Below, in pieces: positions 52,133 to 61,595 of a DNA stretch of 64,000 bases (positions within the stretch are counted from its first letter, which is position 1; every line of letters starts with the position of its first letter). A model generated the notes under the pieces. The model was not told where the DNA came from. It saw nothing but the letters and a program-made list of their open reading frames with translations, and ran no database searches. Origin of the DNA: Acinetobacter marinus (GTDB taxonomy: Bacteria; Pseudomonadota; Gammaproteobacteria; Pseudomonadales; Moraxellaceae); contig NZ_FMYK01000003.1 of NCBI RefSeq assembly GCF_900096915.1, positions 248,001 to 312,000 on the forward strand, in the 5' to 3' direction. The position numbers and the translations under genes were made by a program.

Positions 52133-54211
52133 ATGCACCAGAAAAAATCAAATTTGTCAGCAACACTGATGGGCATGATGTTTAAGCGTGATGCTGAACA
52201 ACCAATCCCATTGAATGGCGCATCCGAAAATGCCAATGCGTTGCCTGAAATCCGAAATGCAGAAAGTCTAAACGGACGCACTTTGGCACGTTCATTTTAT
52301 GTTGACGATTTCAAGGTGGACTTGGAAAAACGCACTGTGGAATTGTCGTTTTCAAGTGAGGCAGAAGTCGAGCGTTGGTTCGGCATCGAAGTGCTATCCC
52401 ATGATGCGGGCGCGATTCGTTTTGAACGGCTAAATAGTCGGGCGGCGTTCCTTGAAAATCACAAGACGGATTTGCAGTGCGGTGTGGTCGAGAAAGCGTG
52501 GCTGGATAACTCTCAGCGTAAAGGGCGTGCATTGGTGCGTCTATCCAAGTCGGCACGTGGTGAGGAAATCTTACAAGATATTCACGACTTGATTCGCACC
52601 AATATCAGTGTCGGCTATCTGGTGCATGGCGCTGTGCTCAAAGAGCAACGTGAGCATGATGATGTGTACCTGATCACGGATTGGGAACCTTACGAAATCT
52701 CGACCGTGTCCGTGCCTGCCGATATTAGCGTGGGTGTGGGTCGTTCGGTCATACAGTCGGCTCAGCATGAAAAATTGCAGAATGATGTGCCTGCACCTGA
52801 AGGACAAAATGAACGCATACAGACCAACACACCAACACAAGTGGTTGAAGGTGTGGTCGAACATACACAGCAGAGAGCAGATTCTATGAACTGGGATTAT
52901 TTTACTGACGATAAAGGCAATTATGTTCGCCAAATGGTCAACGACAAGGGCGAGCGTTACGGTGCAATCGAAATTTTACGTGCGGCGGATGATACCGCAC
53001 AGCGTGGCTCTGATGCTGAGCATCAACGTGTGCGCAGTCTGATTGAACTCGGCGAAAAATATGGTGCGGGTGCTTTGGCGAATCAGTACATCACTGAGCG
53101 CAAGTCACCTGAAGAATTACAGACCGCTATTCTTGATCAAATGAACGAGCGCCAAGGCAAGCCACTGACCGAGCAAAAACGGGATAGCAATATCGGCTTG
53201 AGTGACAGTGAAATCAATCGCTTTAGTCTAATGCGTGCGGTGCGTGCATTGCTTCCGAATGCCAGCAATGCGGATCGTGAAGCGGCTGCATTTGAACTGG
53301 AATGTAGTGCAGAAGCACAGCGTCAATACGGACGTTCAGCACAAGGCATCTTAGTACCTGCCGATGTATTAAGCCGTGCTTTTGAAGTGGGCACGCCGAC
53401 ATCAGGTGGCAACTTGGTTGGTACGGATCATCGTGCAGATATGTTTGTCGAGATGTTGCGTAATCGCTCAACCATCATGCAACTTGGTCAGCATATGTCT
53501 GGCTTGGTGGGCGATGTTGATATTCCGAAGCAAACTGGCGGTGCAACGGCGTACTGGCTTGGTGAAGGTGAGGATGCTACTGCGTCTGATCCGACCACTT
53601 CACAACTCAAACTGTCGCCAAAAACCGTGGGCGGACGGGTGGAAATCACTCGCAAACTGTTGCAACAGGGTACGCCTGATGCTGAGCGACTCGTATTCAA
53701 TGACTTGAATAAAGTGCTTGCACTCAAAATCGACCAAGCGGGCTACTACGGCACAGGCACAACCAATCAACCGCTGGGATTAAAAAATATCTCTGGCATT
53801 AATGCGACCACATTTACGGCGGCAAATCCAACCTATGCTGAAATCGTCAATATGGAATCGGAAATCGCTGCTGACAATGCGGATCTAGGCTCAATGGCGT
53901 ATGTGTTCAATGCCATGATGCGTGGTCATCTGAAAACCGCACCGAAATTCGGCACAGGCACAGAAAGCGTGATCTGGGAAGCGGGTAATACGGTCAATGG
54001 CTATCGCACCGAAGTGACTAACCAAATCGCAACGGGTGATGTGTTCTTTGGTAACTTTGCGGATTTGATCATTGCCTTGTGGGGCGGACTGGATATTACA
54101 GTTGATCCATATTCGCTGTCTGCTTCAGGCGGTCTGCGCATTGTCGCATTCCAAGACGTTGATTTTGTCTTGCGTAATGCAGCATCAATCTGCTATGGCG
54201 CATCAGCTTAA
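52133..54211 (+). CDS. Fused prohead protease and major capsid protein
   Basis: A 692-residue fusion. Residues 1-215 are an HK97-type prohead protease; the likely catalytic pair is H110 (AFLENHKTD) and S159 (TNISVGYLVHG). Residues 215-350 form a linker or scaffold (delta-domain-like) region. Residues 350-692 are an HK97-fold capsid protein (GILVPADVLSRAFEVGTPTS; GYYGTGTTNQPLGLKN; RLVFNDLNKVLALKIDQAGY). In many phages these are two genes. The protease must cut the fusion during maturation. The 16-bp repeat at 52769 lies at the end of the protease part and encodes EKLQND. Confidence 0.9.
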   Translation: MHQKKSNLSATLMGMMFKRDAEQPIPLNGASENANALPEIRNAESLNGRTLARSFYVDDFKVDLEKRTVELSFSSEAEVERWFGIEVLSHDAGAIRFERLNSRAAFLENHKTDLQCGVVEKAWLDNSQRKGRALVRLSKSARGEEILQDIHDLIRTNISVGYLVHGAVLKEQREHDDVYLITDWEPYEISTVSVPADISVGVGRSVIQSAQHEKLQNDVPAPEGQNERIQTNTPTQVVEGVVEHTQQRADSMNWDYFTDDKGNYVRQMVNDKGERYGAIEILRAADDTAQRGSDAEHQRVRSLIELGEKYGAGALANQYITERKSPEELQTAILDQMNERQGKPLTEQKRDSNIGLSDSEINRFSLMRAVRALLPNASNADREAAAFELECSAEAQRQYGRSAQGILVPADVLSRAFEVGTPTSGGNLVGTDHRADMFVEMLRNRSTIMQLGQHMSGLVGDVDIPKQTGGATAYWLGEGEDATASDPTTSQLKLSPKTVGGRVEITRKLLQQGTPDAERLVFNDLNKVLALKIDQAGYYGTGTTNQPLGLKNISGINATTFTAANPTYAEIVNMESEIAADNADLGSMAYVFNAMMRGHLKTAPKFGTGTESVIWEAGNTVNGYRTEVTNQIATGDVFFGNFADLIIALWGGLDITVDPYSLSASGGLRIVAFQDVDFVLRNAASICYGASA
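52769..52784 (+). repeat. 16-bp dispersed repeat, copy 3 (inside the protease-capsid gene)
   Basis: GAAAAATTGCAGAATG, in frame as EKLQN, located at the junction between the protease part and the linker. Identical to the three other copies. Confidence 0.85.
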
Positions 54212-54266
54212 TGCTGGTGCGGTGCATTACTTTCTGAGTGACATTGAATTTTAAAGGCATTGAATT

Positions 54267-54569
54267 ATGGCAAAACCAGTCAAAGTGACGATCAAGCTGA
54301 CTTCGGCAGTGGTGATCGAGGGTGTGATCTGCAAAGCAGGGCAACAGGTCGACGTGGCGCAAGATTTGGCAAAAGATTTGCTCAATCGAGGGCGTGGCAC
54401 ATTGCTTGAGGATGCGTCTGATGAATCGGACGAGATCGACTTAAGCAAAATGACCAAAGCGCAGTTGGTCGAAGTGGCATTGGAATATGAGATCGAAAAC
54501 CCAGATGCGCTGAATAAAGCGGATTTGATCGACGCAATTAGCGCCAAGGCGAATGCTGAGGACGACTAA
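54267..54569 (+). CDS. Small head-region protein with Rho-N/HeH-like tail
   Basis: A 100-residue protein. The N-terminal half is beta-rich (VKVTIKLTSAVVIEGVICKA); after an acidic linker the last 40 residues (KMTKAQLVEVALEYEIENPD, then ALNKADLIDAI) resemble the small HeH/LEM or Rho-N helical fold found in capsid-region proteins. It follows the capsid gene and may stabilise or decorate the head. One-base overlap with the next gene. Confidence 0.65.
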   Translation: MAKPVKVTIKLTSAVVIEGVICKAGQQVDVAQDLAKDLLNRGRGTLLEDASDESDEIDLSKMTKAQLVEVALEYEIENPDALNKADLIDAISAKANAEDD

Positions 54570-54916
54570 TGCCGAGCTGGGAAAATCTTGATGTGTTCCT
54601 ACAGCATGATGTGGCGGGTGGCTTTGCGCTAACCGCCACAGTCGTTTTTGAGTCTCAGAAAAGTGCGGACGCAAGCGCTACGCCTGAATCAAAACCCATC
54701 ACAGGCATTTTTGATGAGCAATATCTGAATGCCGATCTTGGTGAGTACGAAGTCGATAGTGCACAGCCACGTTTTTTGTGTAAGAGCGTGGATGTACAAG
54801 GCGTTAAGCGTGGCGATGAGCTGTATGTGGATGGGCGTGCGTATTTCATTATGACTTATCCACAGCATGATGGCACGGGATTGGCGGTATTAAAGCTGGA
54901 GCCGAAAGATGATTGA
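54569..54916 (+). CDS. Head-tail joining protein (gpFII-like)
   Basis: A 115-residue protein. GIFDEQYLNADLGEYEVDSA, FLCKSVDVQGVKRGDELYVD and TGLAVLKLE are typical of the head-tail joining family. It likely links the head connector to the tail. Overlaps the next gene by eight bases. Confidence 0.8.
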   Translation: MPSWENLDVFLQHDVAGGFALTATVVFESQKSADASATPESKPITGIFDEQYLNADLGEYEVDSAQPRFLCKSVDVQGVKRGDELYVDGRAYFIMTYPQHDGTGLAVLKLEPKDD

Positions 54917-55427
54917 GATGCAGATCAGCATGCTGGGATTACAAGACGTGATCAATACCCTTGATCCGACTGATAAGCATGTTGAAAAGGCATTGAATCG
55001 AACCCTTGGTCGTATGGCAAAGTGGCTACAGACTCGAACAGTCAAAGGCTTGAGCGGTGAGCTTGCTATTGCACAAAAAATCGTGCGTCGGCGGATGCGT
55101 AAAACATCGATTGAGCGTACCAGCGCAGGCTTTGCGATCAAACTGTGGTACGGACTGAATGACATTGCATTAATCCATCTGAATGCACGTAAAACTCGCC
55201 GTGGTGTGACTGCGGGTGTACATAAGCGTGACGGCGCATTCATCGCAAAAGGGCAAGTGTATAAGCGTCAAGGCAAAGCAAGATTGCCGATCGAAGTACA
55301 AATGCTAGAAATCAAAGCTAAGGCAGACGCGTATTTGGAAAGTATGACGCATGGCACTGCCTTTGAAGATCAATTTCTAAAAACTTTGGAGCATGAGCTG
55401 AAATGGCAGATGCGTTATCTGGTGTAG
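54909..55427 (+). CDS. Minor tail protein Z-like
   Basis: A 172-residue basic protein. ALNRTLGRMAKWLQTRTVKG, then KIVRRRMRKTSI, and the Phe/Ile-rich LIHLNARKTRRGVTAGVHKR fit the tail-completion family of lambda gpZ. It probably helps join tail to head. Confidence 0.78.
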   Translation: MIEMQISMLGLQDVINTLDPTDKHVEKALNRTLGRMAKWLQTRTVKGLSGELAIAQKIVRRRMRKTSIERTSAGFAIKLWYGLNDIALIHLNARKTRRGVTAGVHKRDGAFIAKGQVYKRQGKARLPIEVQMLEIKAKADAYLESMTHGTAFEDQFLKTLEHELKWQMRYLV

Positions 55428-55993
55428 ATTTGGGCGAGTTGCACTTAGCCATGGCGAATGCGCTACAAACGGCGTTCGCTACTGAGCTAAAGCTAGTCGC
55501 ATTCTATCGTGAAGAAGATGAGCGACACGCACTAAAAATCAATGAATTGCCAGCGCTACTGATGGAGCTGACCGAGCTTGCGCCTGATCTTGACGGTAAT
55601 GCAGGCGGTGAACAACTGCCTGTAATTGCTCGCTTTGAACTGCGGGTCGTGGTCGATGCGATGCACGATAAAGATAGCATCAATAATAGTGCAAAAGTGC
55701 GCGTGCGTGCACTGGCTGCCAAGATTGCACATTTTATTTTTAAAAACCGTCATTTTCATGGCCTAAAAACAGGGCATGCGGTGCTTGAGGATATCGTAGA
55801 GGATGCGTTCTATCCTGAGCTAGATCGCTATGAAGTGTGGCGCATTGATATTTCTGTCCCTGTAAATATTGGCGAAAGCGTGTGGGCGAATGATGGGGTC
55901 ACACCAACGGCTGCATATAGCTGGTCGCCTCAAATCGGCACGGGCAACGAAAGTCACTATCAAGAGATTGACGACGTGCGAGGGCTACCATGA
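55403..55993 (+). CDS. Tail completion/terminator protein
   Basis: A 196-residue protein, with LHLAMANALQTAFATELKLV at the start and YPELDRYEVWRIDISVPVNI near residue 150; the arrangement before the gpV gene and after the Z-like gene points to a tail-end (neck) protein that ends the tail tube. Overlaps gpZ-like by 25 bases and gpV by four. Family assignment by position and pattern. Confidence 0.65.
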   Translation: MADALSGVDLGELHLAMANALQTAFATELKLVAFYREEDERHALKINELPALLMELTELAPDLDGNAGGEQLPVIARFELRVVVDAMHDKDSINNSAKVRVRALAAKIAHFIFKNRHFHGLKTGHAVLEDIVEDAFYPELDRYEVWRIDISVPVNIGESVWANDGVTPTAAYSWSPQIGTGNESHYQEIDDVRGLP

Positions 55994-56664
55994 GCCGTGT
56001 ACAGCATAATTACGCCCAAGCAAATATTGATCGAATGCTTGCCAACTTAATTCGCATCGGTCGCATTAGCGCAGTCGATCATGCAGAGGCTGTGGCAACT
56101 GTGGACTTTGATGGTGAGGTTGTGCCAAATCTGCTGTGGTCAAAACAGCGCATGGGTGATGATCGTTACTGGCATGCGCCGAGCGTGGGTGAGCAAGTGA
56201 TTGTACTCTCGGTCAGCGGTGATCTGTCTCAAGGTGTGATTATCGCTGCGATTGCACAAGATCAATTCGCCGATGTTGCACAAGATGCGCATCCAAAAAT
56301 GCAGTTTAGCGATGGCACGATCGTTCGCTATGACAAAAGTAGTCATACATTGACTGTGGATGCATCGGCGTCATCGAGCACGGTGCATGTGCTGTGTGAT
56401 CAAGCGCAAGTGGTGGCAGCGTCGCAAGTGACGATAGACACACCTCAGACCACCATTACAGGTGATGTAACCATTCAAAAAAATCTCAATGTGTCGATAA
56501 ACACAAATGTTGGTGGCTCGCTGGGTGTGACAGGTAATTCTACCATCTCGGGTAGTGCTAATTTCACAGGTGGCGCAGTGACACACCAAGGCAAAAACAT
56601 AGGCGCTTCACATACACATAGTGGCGTAGATGCAGGCGGTGACAATACTGGCGGGGTGGTGTGA
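55990..56664 (+). CDS. Baseplate spike protein gpV
   Basis: A 224-residue protein of P2 gpV type: an OB domain (RIGRISAVDHAEAVATVDFD), repetitive beta-helix segments (VTIDTPQTTITGDVTIQKNL), and a tip motif SHTHSGVDAGGDNTGGV whose H-x-H is the likely iron-binding apex. The trimer forms the membrane-piercing spike of a contractile tail. Confidence 0.9.
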   Translation: MSRVQHNYAQANIDRMLANLIRIGRISAVDHAEAVATVDFDGEVVPNLLWSKQRMGDDRYWHAPSVGEQVIVLSVSGDLSQGVIIAAIAQDQFADVAQDAHPKMQFSDGTIVRYDKSSHTLTVDASASSSTVHVLCDQAQVVAASQVTIDTPQTTITGDVTIQKNLNVSINTNVGGSLGVTGNSTISGSANFTGGAVTHQGKNIGASHTHSGVDAGGDNTGGVV

Positions 56665-57014
56665 TGACAGATCATTTCGGCATGAGCCGAGACACAGGAA
56701 AAACTACAGAATGCCTAGAGCATCTTAAGCAAAGCATCATAGACATACTGACAACCCCCATTGGATCACGTGTGGCACGGCATGATTATGGCTCTCGACT
56801 ACCTGAGCTGATCGATGCGCCAATTAATCGTGAAAACATTGTCGATATTTATGCAGCGACAGCGGAAGCGTTGGCAAAGCATGAGGATCGCATCGAGTTG
56901 TCGGGTGTTGATTTACAAAGTTCGGCGCTCGGCAAAATTACGCTGTCTATCACAGCAAAATATAAGCTCGATGGTCAAGTAGTCAGAATCGACGGGATAG
57001 AAATCACATCATGA
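56664..57014 (+). CDS. Baseplate wedge protein gpW (gp25-like)
   Basis: A 116-residue protein of the GPW/gp25 family: HLKQSIIDILTTPIGSRVAR, then YGSRLPELIDAPINRENI. I chose ATG 56664; a GTG one codon earlier overlaps the gpV stop. Part of the baseplate wedge core, with gpJ and gpI. Confidence 0.9.
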   Translation: MTDHFGMSRDTGKTTECLEHLKQSIIDILTTPIGSRVARHDYGSRLPELIDAPINRENIVDIYAATAEALAKHEDRIELSGVDLQSSALGKITLSITAKYKLDGQVVRIDGIEITS

Positions 57015-57023
57015 CGAGCATCT

Positions 57024-57914
57024 ATGAGCGTAAACTTTTCAACACTTGCACAGCCAAAGATGATCGAAGTTTTGGACTTCGAGGTGCTTTTTGCTGAGCG
57101 AAAATCGGCATTTTTGGCATTGTGGGACGATGAAAAACGCCCATCTTTAGAAGCCACTTTGGCTCGTGAATCCGAACCGCTGACGAAGCTACTCGAAGAA
57201 AGTTGTTATCGGGAAATGATCCTACGCAACCGCATCAACCAAGCTGCGCTCAGCACATTACTCGCATTCGCAACCAGCACAGATTTAGACGCCGTGGTCG
57301 CAAACTATGGCATCACCCGATTGCTGATCAGTCCCGCCGATGAAGACAGCGATGCAGTCTATGAATCAGACGATGCACTGCGCTATCGAGCGAGTTTAGT
57401 TTTCGACTCGCTCTCTGTTGCAGGTCCGACATCTGCCTACGAATTCCATGCGCTGTCTAGCGATGGGCGTGTCGGCGATGCCAAAGCGCTCAGTCCTGCA
57501 CCTGCAGAAGCACTGATCATTATTCTACAAAATGACACAGTGACTGGACTTGCTAGCCAAGACTTACTCGACATTGTCTACGCATATTTATCAGATGAAA
57601 CCCGCCGACCAGTCGCAGACCGCATCACAGTGCAAAGCGTTGAGCCGATTGACTTTGTCATCAATGCCACAGTTTACACAACAAATCTGCCCGAATCTGA
57701 CCCGCTGATCAGCGAAGCGACTGCCAAGGTCACTGCATATATCGAAGAAAGCCAGCGCATCGGACGGTCGATTTACCTATCGAAACTTTACGAACTATTG
57801 CACGTATCAGGTGTGACTCGAGTCAGTATCGAATCCCCGACTGCCGACATTATTATCACCAACACCCAAGTCGCAAGCTGTAGCAGTGTGACTGTGACCG
57901 CAGGGGCGATCTGA
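57024..57914 (+). CDS. Baseplate protein J (gp47-like)
   Basis: A 296-residue baseplate wedge protein: LEESCYREMILRNRINQAAL and ALRYRASLVFDSLSVAGPTS, with VQSVEPIDFVINATVYTT and ISEATAKVTAYIEESQRIGR in the second half. Length fits P2 gpJ (302). Ends one base into the next gene. Confidence 0.92.
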   Translation: MSVNFSTLAQPKMIEVLDFEVLFAERKSAFLALWDDEKRPSLEATLARESEPLTKLLEESCYREMILRNRINQAALSTLLAFATSTDLDAVVANYGITRLLISPADEDSDAVYESDDALRYRASLVFDSLSVAGPTSAYEFHALSSDGRVGDAKALSPAPAEALIIILQNDTVTGLASQDLLDIVYAYLSDETRRPVADRITVQSVEPIDFVINATVYTTNLPESDPLISEATAKVTAYIEESQRIGRSIYLSKLYELLHVSGVTRVSIESPTADIIITNTQVASCSSVTVTAGAI

Positions 57915-58525
57915 TGAGTAGCCTACTGCCACCGAACAGCACAGAGCTTGAGCGCAAAGTCGCTACTGCCAACGCTAAAGGCACTGATCTTGATGTTCAG
58001 CATAAAACGCTGAGCACGATTGACGATGCACCGAATCAATTTTTATCGGTGCTGGCGTGGCAAAACAGCGTAGACCGCTGGAATCGGGACTGGTCAGATG
58101 CGCAGAAAAAAGCGCAGATCAAAGCCTCGTTCAATATTCACCAAAAAAAAGGCACGGTGGCAGCGCTGAAAGCCATCACCAAAGCCTTTGGCTACTCGCT
58201 CAGCGTCACAGAGTGGTGGCAAGAAAACCCAGCAAATACACCTGGTACGTTTCAAATCACGATTGATACAGAGGGCAATGCACTGACCGACAGCGCATAC
58301 AACACGCTCATCGATCTGATCCAAGACGCCAAGCCCCTCACACGTAGCCTCACAGGCATCGAAATCAACATCGTCTCAGTGCGTGGCGATACCAATGTCG
58401 CTGTGGCGATGTACGACGGCGAAGACGTCACGATCTATCCCAAGCCTGACGACCCAATTCCATTCATTTATCCCGTTTTTGCCGTTTATGGGCATGACGA
58501 CACGACTGTATATCCGAGAGCATAA
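57914..58525 (+). CDS. Tail protein I (baseplate)
   Basis: A 203-residue P2 gpI-like protein: LPPNSTELERKVATANAKGT, FLSVLAWQNSVDRWNRDWSD and KGTVAALKAITKAFGYSLSV. Binds the tail fibre or spike to the baseplate. Starts at the stop of gpJ. Confidence 0.9.
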   Translation: MSSLLPPNSTELERKVATANAKGTDLDVQHKTLSTIDDAPNQFLSVLAWQNSVDRWNRDWSDAQKKAQIKASFNIHQKKGTVAALKAITKAFGYSLSVTEWWQENPANTPGTFQITIDTEGNALTDSAYNTLIDLIQDAKPLTRSLTGIEINIVSVRGDTNVAVAMYDGEDVTIYPKPDDPIPFIYPVFAVYGHDDTTVYPRA

Positions 58526-58527
58526 GC

Positions 58528-61335
58528 ATGGCAGAGCAGATTTATTTTTCAGTATTCACAACTCAAGGCTTGGCGTTGCTCACAGAAGCCATCCAAAACG
58601 GTACCAAGCTCGGCATTACAAGCATGGCTTTTGGTGACGGCGGTGGTAGTCTGCCGACACCCGAGGCTGATGTCACTTCATTAGTCAATGAAGTACATCG
58701 CACATCGCTGAATAGCCTAGCGCCCGATCCAAAAAATGCCAACTGGCTACGTGCCGAGGCGATTATTGCATCAGCGATCGGTGGCTTTAATATTCGTGAG
58801 TTGGGTTTATATGCGGGTGATGTACTGGTTGCATACTCAAACTATCCGCCGACTTTTAAGCCGAATCCAAGTGACGGCACGGCACGCATTATGACGTTCC
58901 GCATGGTGTTGCAGATTGATAATGTTGCCAACTTTGAGCTAGTGATTGATCCTGATATCGTGCTTGCGACGATTCAGCTTGTGAATACAACTAAGTCAGA
59001 AATCTATGCAAATACAGTCACGAAAGTGAACTACGTTAGCGATCTCGCAGATTTGGATAAAGAAAACGGTCGAATCGTTGACGTGAAACACTATTCAGAA
59101 CAGATCGATAGTGAAACAGTGCGCTATATCTATGATGCCGATTTTGATGGCATCAATAACGGTGGCACGATCATTGACGGCTGGGTTGCAAAACTTCGAG
59201 ATTACGTCACACCAGAAATGTTCGGTATTCAGCAAAACGTGAATGCAACAGCTCAATTTCTAGCAATGATCGACTTTGCTGCAACGAATAAATTAAAAAT
59301 TCGGGGCAAAAGTGGGGCGACTTATGTAACAAGCTCTATACAGCATACTTTAGCTGGGGGCGTATATAAGTTTGAAGCATCTTCAGATGAGCACGTTAAT
59401 CTTATCTATGATGTTGATACATTTACGTCAGATAGTCGGCACATGGTCTTGGGTGGAACGCGTACAGGTCCGTTTGAAACAGCGCAAACAAACATCGGCT
59501 CAAGCATCTTAAACGTGCAAGATAGCTCTGTCTATCAAGCGGGAAATTTGATTCGTTTAACCTCAACACGGCTCTATCAGTCTACAGAAAATCGAGGTTG
59601 GTACTGTGAGGGTCAGATGAATGAAGTGCTTGAAATCATCAGTAGTACCCAAGTGCGATTGAGAAAACCACTTTCTATTGACGTACCTGATAAAACAGTC
59701 TGTACTGGTGTTGTTACAGAAGTTACAGACGCTTGGAATTTTAAACTTGATTCAAGCTTTACATTCACAAAACCATTTTTAAATTTGCGTATCGAGATTA
59801 ATGGTATTACACAGTACATTTACAAGTTTGATGAAGCAACAAAAGCAGTAACAATTAACAGCACGTGGCGTTCAGGTTTTCCGACATTAGCTGTCGGTGA
59901 TACATATACAGTGACTTATTCGGTTGAAGCATACAACATTTCACCTGCTGTTGCTGAAGTCACAAATTGGCATTTTCATTGTAAAACACTTGATACATCT
60001 TCAAAAAAGAATACATCAGCATTACTCATTCAATATGCAAAAGATGTCACACTTGATCGAAATAAAGTGAGTGATTATGCGGGGTCGGGCTTTGCAGTAG
60101 AAAACTGTTTACGGGGTTCAATCAGTAAAAATGTGGGCTTCCGTATGAACAACTACGGAGCTTCATCAATGACGCAAATCGCTTCATCATCAGAGTTTCT
60201 AGTTAGTGGGAACATTGCATACCAGAGTCGCCGAGTAAATGACGTACACGGTGTAAACATCTACTGCGAAGGGAATATTGTTGAAAACAACATTCTTGTT
60301 GGCGGTGGACGCTCAAATGACGGTGGGTCATTTTATCCCGACGGCGCAAATTATTGCGGTACAGTCGGATCGCATGGTGGATCACTAGGCACAGTATATC
60401 GTGGAAATATCGGTATTAACTGTATGTATCCATTGAATATTCGCGGGCAGCATGAACAATGTTTTGACACATACGGCTACGGTGTGATTTCTGAAGTTAT
60501 TAAATATTTCGGCGGTGGTGGTAATACGATTGACGGTGTACATTACAAATCTGGCTGGGCTGAAGCATATAATACAGATATTGATACTACATATGTACAA
60601 CATAGTGCGAGCGATAGTGATTCATATTGTGGCGCACTTGTTTCAATAGATACAGCAGATGTTGTCTTAGATTACCCGATTGAAGTTTTTAACTTAAATG
60701 CCGATATTTGTTCAGGAGGGCTTTATATCTATGGAAACGATGACAATTTGCATCCTTTCTTGACAATAAAGAACTTTAATCTCGGGGCGCGTATCAAGCC
60801 AGGCGGAGATTATTTTGCAATGGTACGCACACAAAAGACCATGGACATCACACCAAATCGATTTATTGACCTAGGTGGTCATAATATTAGGAATTTGATG
60901 GGGGATAATTCAAAAATTATTCGCAAATATTTTTATGGAGGTACAGCATTTCGGAATACTACGCTTGGGTTAGCGATGCTACAGCCGATGGAAACAAAAA
61001 GTTTTCAAGGTTATATCCCTGCTGGTGATATTGCAGTTGTACATAATCTAGCGGAGGTTAGTAGCGGAATTTCAGTGACGATCAAAGATGTAACAGCGCC
61101 AACTTCAAGATCGTATTGTGCAGAAAACATTACTATCCGATCGGGTTCTGCGACAGCATATAAAGATGATGCAGTCTTTACACCATCCAATTTATTAAAT
61201 ATCTCAGCTACGGTGCCAGCAAAAGGCGACACAAGCTCAGGAAAAGTGACGCTTACTTATGTGAATGGTTCATTTTACATTCACAACGGGCGCACAGCCG
61301 TAATAGCACCACTTTTAACACTGGAGGGAGTTTAA
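58528..61335 (+). CDS. Tailspike with DUF3751 attachment domain and beta-helix (capsule depolymerase-like)
   Basis: A 935-residue protein. Residues 1-165 are the P2-type tail-fibre attachment domain (YFSVFTTQGLALLTEAIQNG; ITSMAFGDGGGSLPTPEADV; IGGFNIRELGLYAGDVLVAY). A bridge (DVKHYSEQIDSETVRYIYDA; LRDYVTPEMFG) leads to a long region of short repeated beta strands (residues 230-830) with pectate-lyase-like turns (VIENN-type: VEGNIVENNILVGGG, YRGNIGINCMYPLNIRG). This is the build of Acinetobacter phage tailspikes that cut capsule. The specificity cannot be read. Confidence 0.85.
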   Translation: MAEQIYFSVFTTQGLALLTEAIQNGTKLGITSMAFGDGGGSLPTPEADVTSLVNEVHRTSLNSLAPDPKNANWLRAEAIIASAIGGFNIRELGLYAGDVLVAYSNYPPTFKPNPSDGTARIMTFRMVLQIDNVANFELVIDPDIVLATIQLVNTTKSEIYANTVTKVNYVSDLADLDKENGRIVDVKHYSEQIDSETVRYIYDADFDGINNGGTIIDGWVAKLRDYVTPEMFGIQQNVNATAQFLAMIDFAATNKLKIRGKSGATYVTSSIQHTLAGGVYKFEASSDEHVNLIYDVDTFTSDSRHMVLGGTRTGPFETAQTNIGSSILNVQDSSVYQAGNLIRLTSTRLYQSTENRGWYCEGQMNEVLEIISSTQVRLRKPLSIDVPDKTVCTGVVTEVTDAWNFKLDSSFTFTKPFLNLRIEINGITQYIYKFDEATKAVTINSTWRSGFPTLAVGDTYTVTYSVEAYNISPAVAEVTNWHFHCKTLDTSSKKNTSALLIQYAKDVTLDRNKVSDYAGSGFAVENCLRGSISKNVGFRMNNYGASSMTQIASSSEFLVSGNIAYQSRRVNDVHGVNIYCEGNIVENNILVGGGRSNDGGSFYPDGANYCGTVGSHGGSLGTVYRGNIGINCMYPLNIRGQHEQCFDTYGYGVISEVIKYFGGGGNTIDGVHYKSGWAEAYNTDIDTTYVQHSASDSDSYCGALVSIDTADVVLDYPIEVFNLNADICSGGLYIYGNDDNLHPFLTIKNFNLGARIKPGGDYFAMVRTQKTMDITPNRFIDLGGHNIRNLMGDNSKIIRKYFYGGTAFRNTTLGLAMLQPMETKSFQGYIPAGDIAVVHNLAEVSSGISVTIKDVTAPTSRSYCAENITIRSGSATAYKDDAVFTPSNLLNISATVPAKGDTSSGKVTLTYVNGSFYIHNGRTAVIAPLLTLEGV

Positions 61336-61337
61336 TC

Positions 61338-61514
61338 ATGTCAGAAATTTATCAAGTATGCGGACTTGGCTTGTCAGAAGAAGAAATCGAAAAACAAGTC
61401 GCAGCTTTGCGTGAAGCGGGTATTGCTTATGAGATCACAGGCGGAACTCGTACAGTCGCTCCAACTTATGTAGATGAAGAAGATCAAGTGTTTGTTTTAG
61501 ATGAGGGAGATTAG
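61338..61514 (+). CDS. Small protein after the tailspike
   Basis: A 58-residue acidic protein, ATG 61338 to TAG 61514: YQVCGLGLSEEEIEKQVAAL then REAGIAYEITGGTRTV. It follows the tailspike by two bases after GGAGGGAG. Its position suggests an accessory or chaperone-like role for the spike. Function unknown. Confidence 0.65.
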   Translation: MSEIYQVCGLGLSEEEIEKQVAALREAGIAYEITGGTRTVAPTYVDEEDQVFVLDEGD

Positions 61515-61595
61515 TAAAAAAAAATGAAATATATTTTAAAACTATCGATTAACTGTGGATAATATTGGAGGTTTATGTAAAAAGATGAGTGAGTT

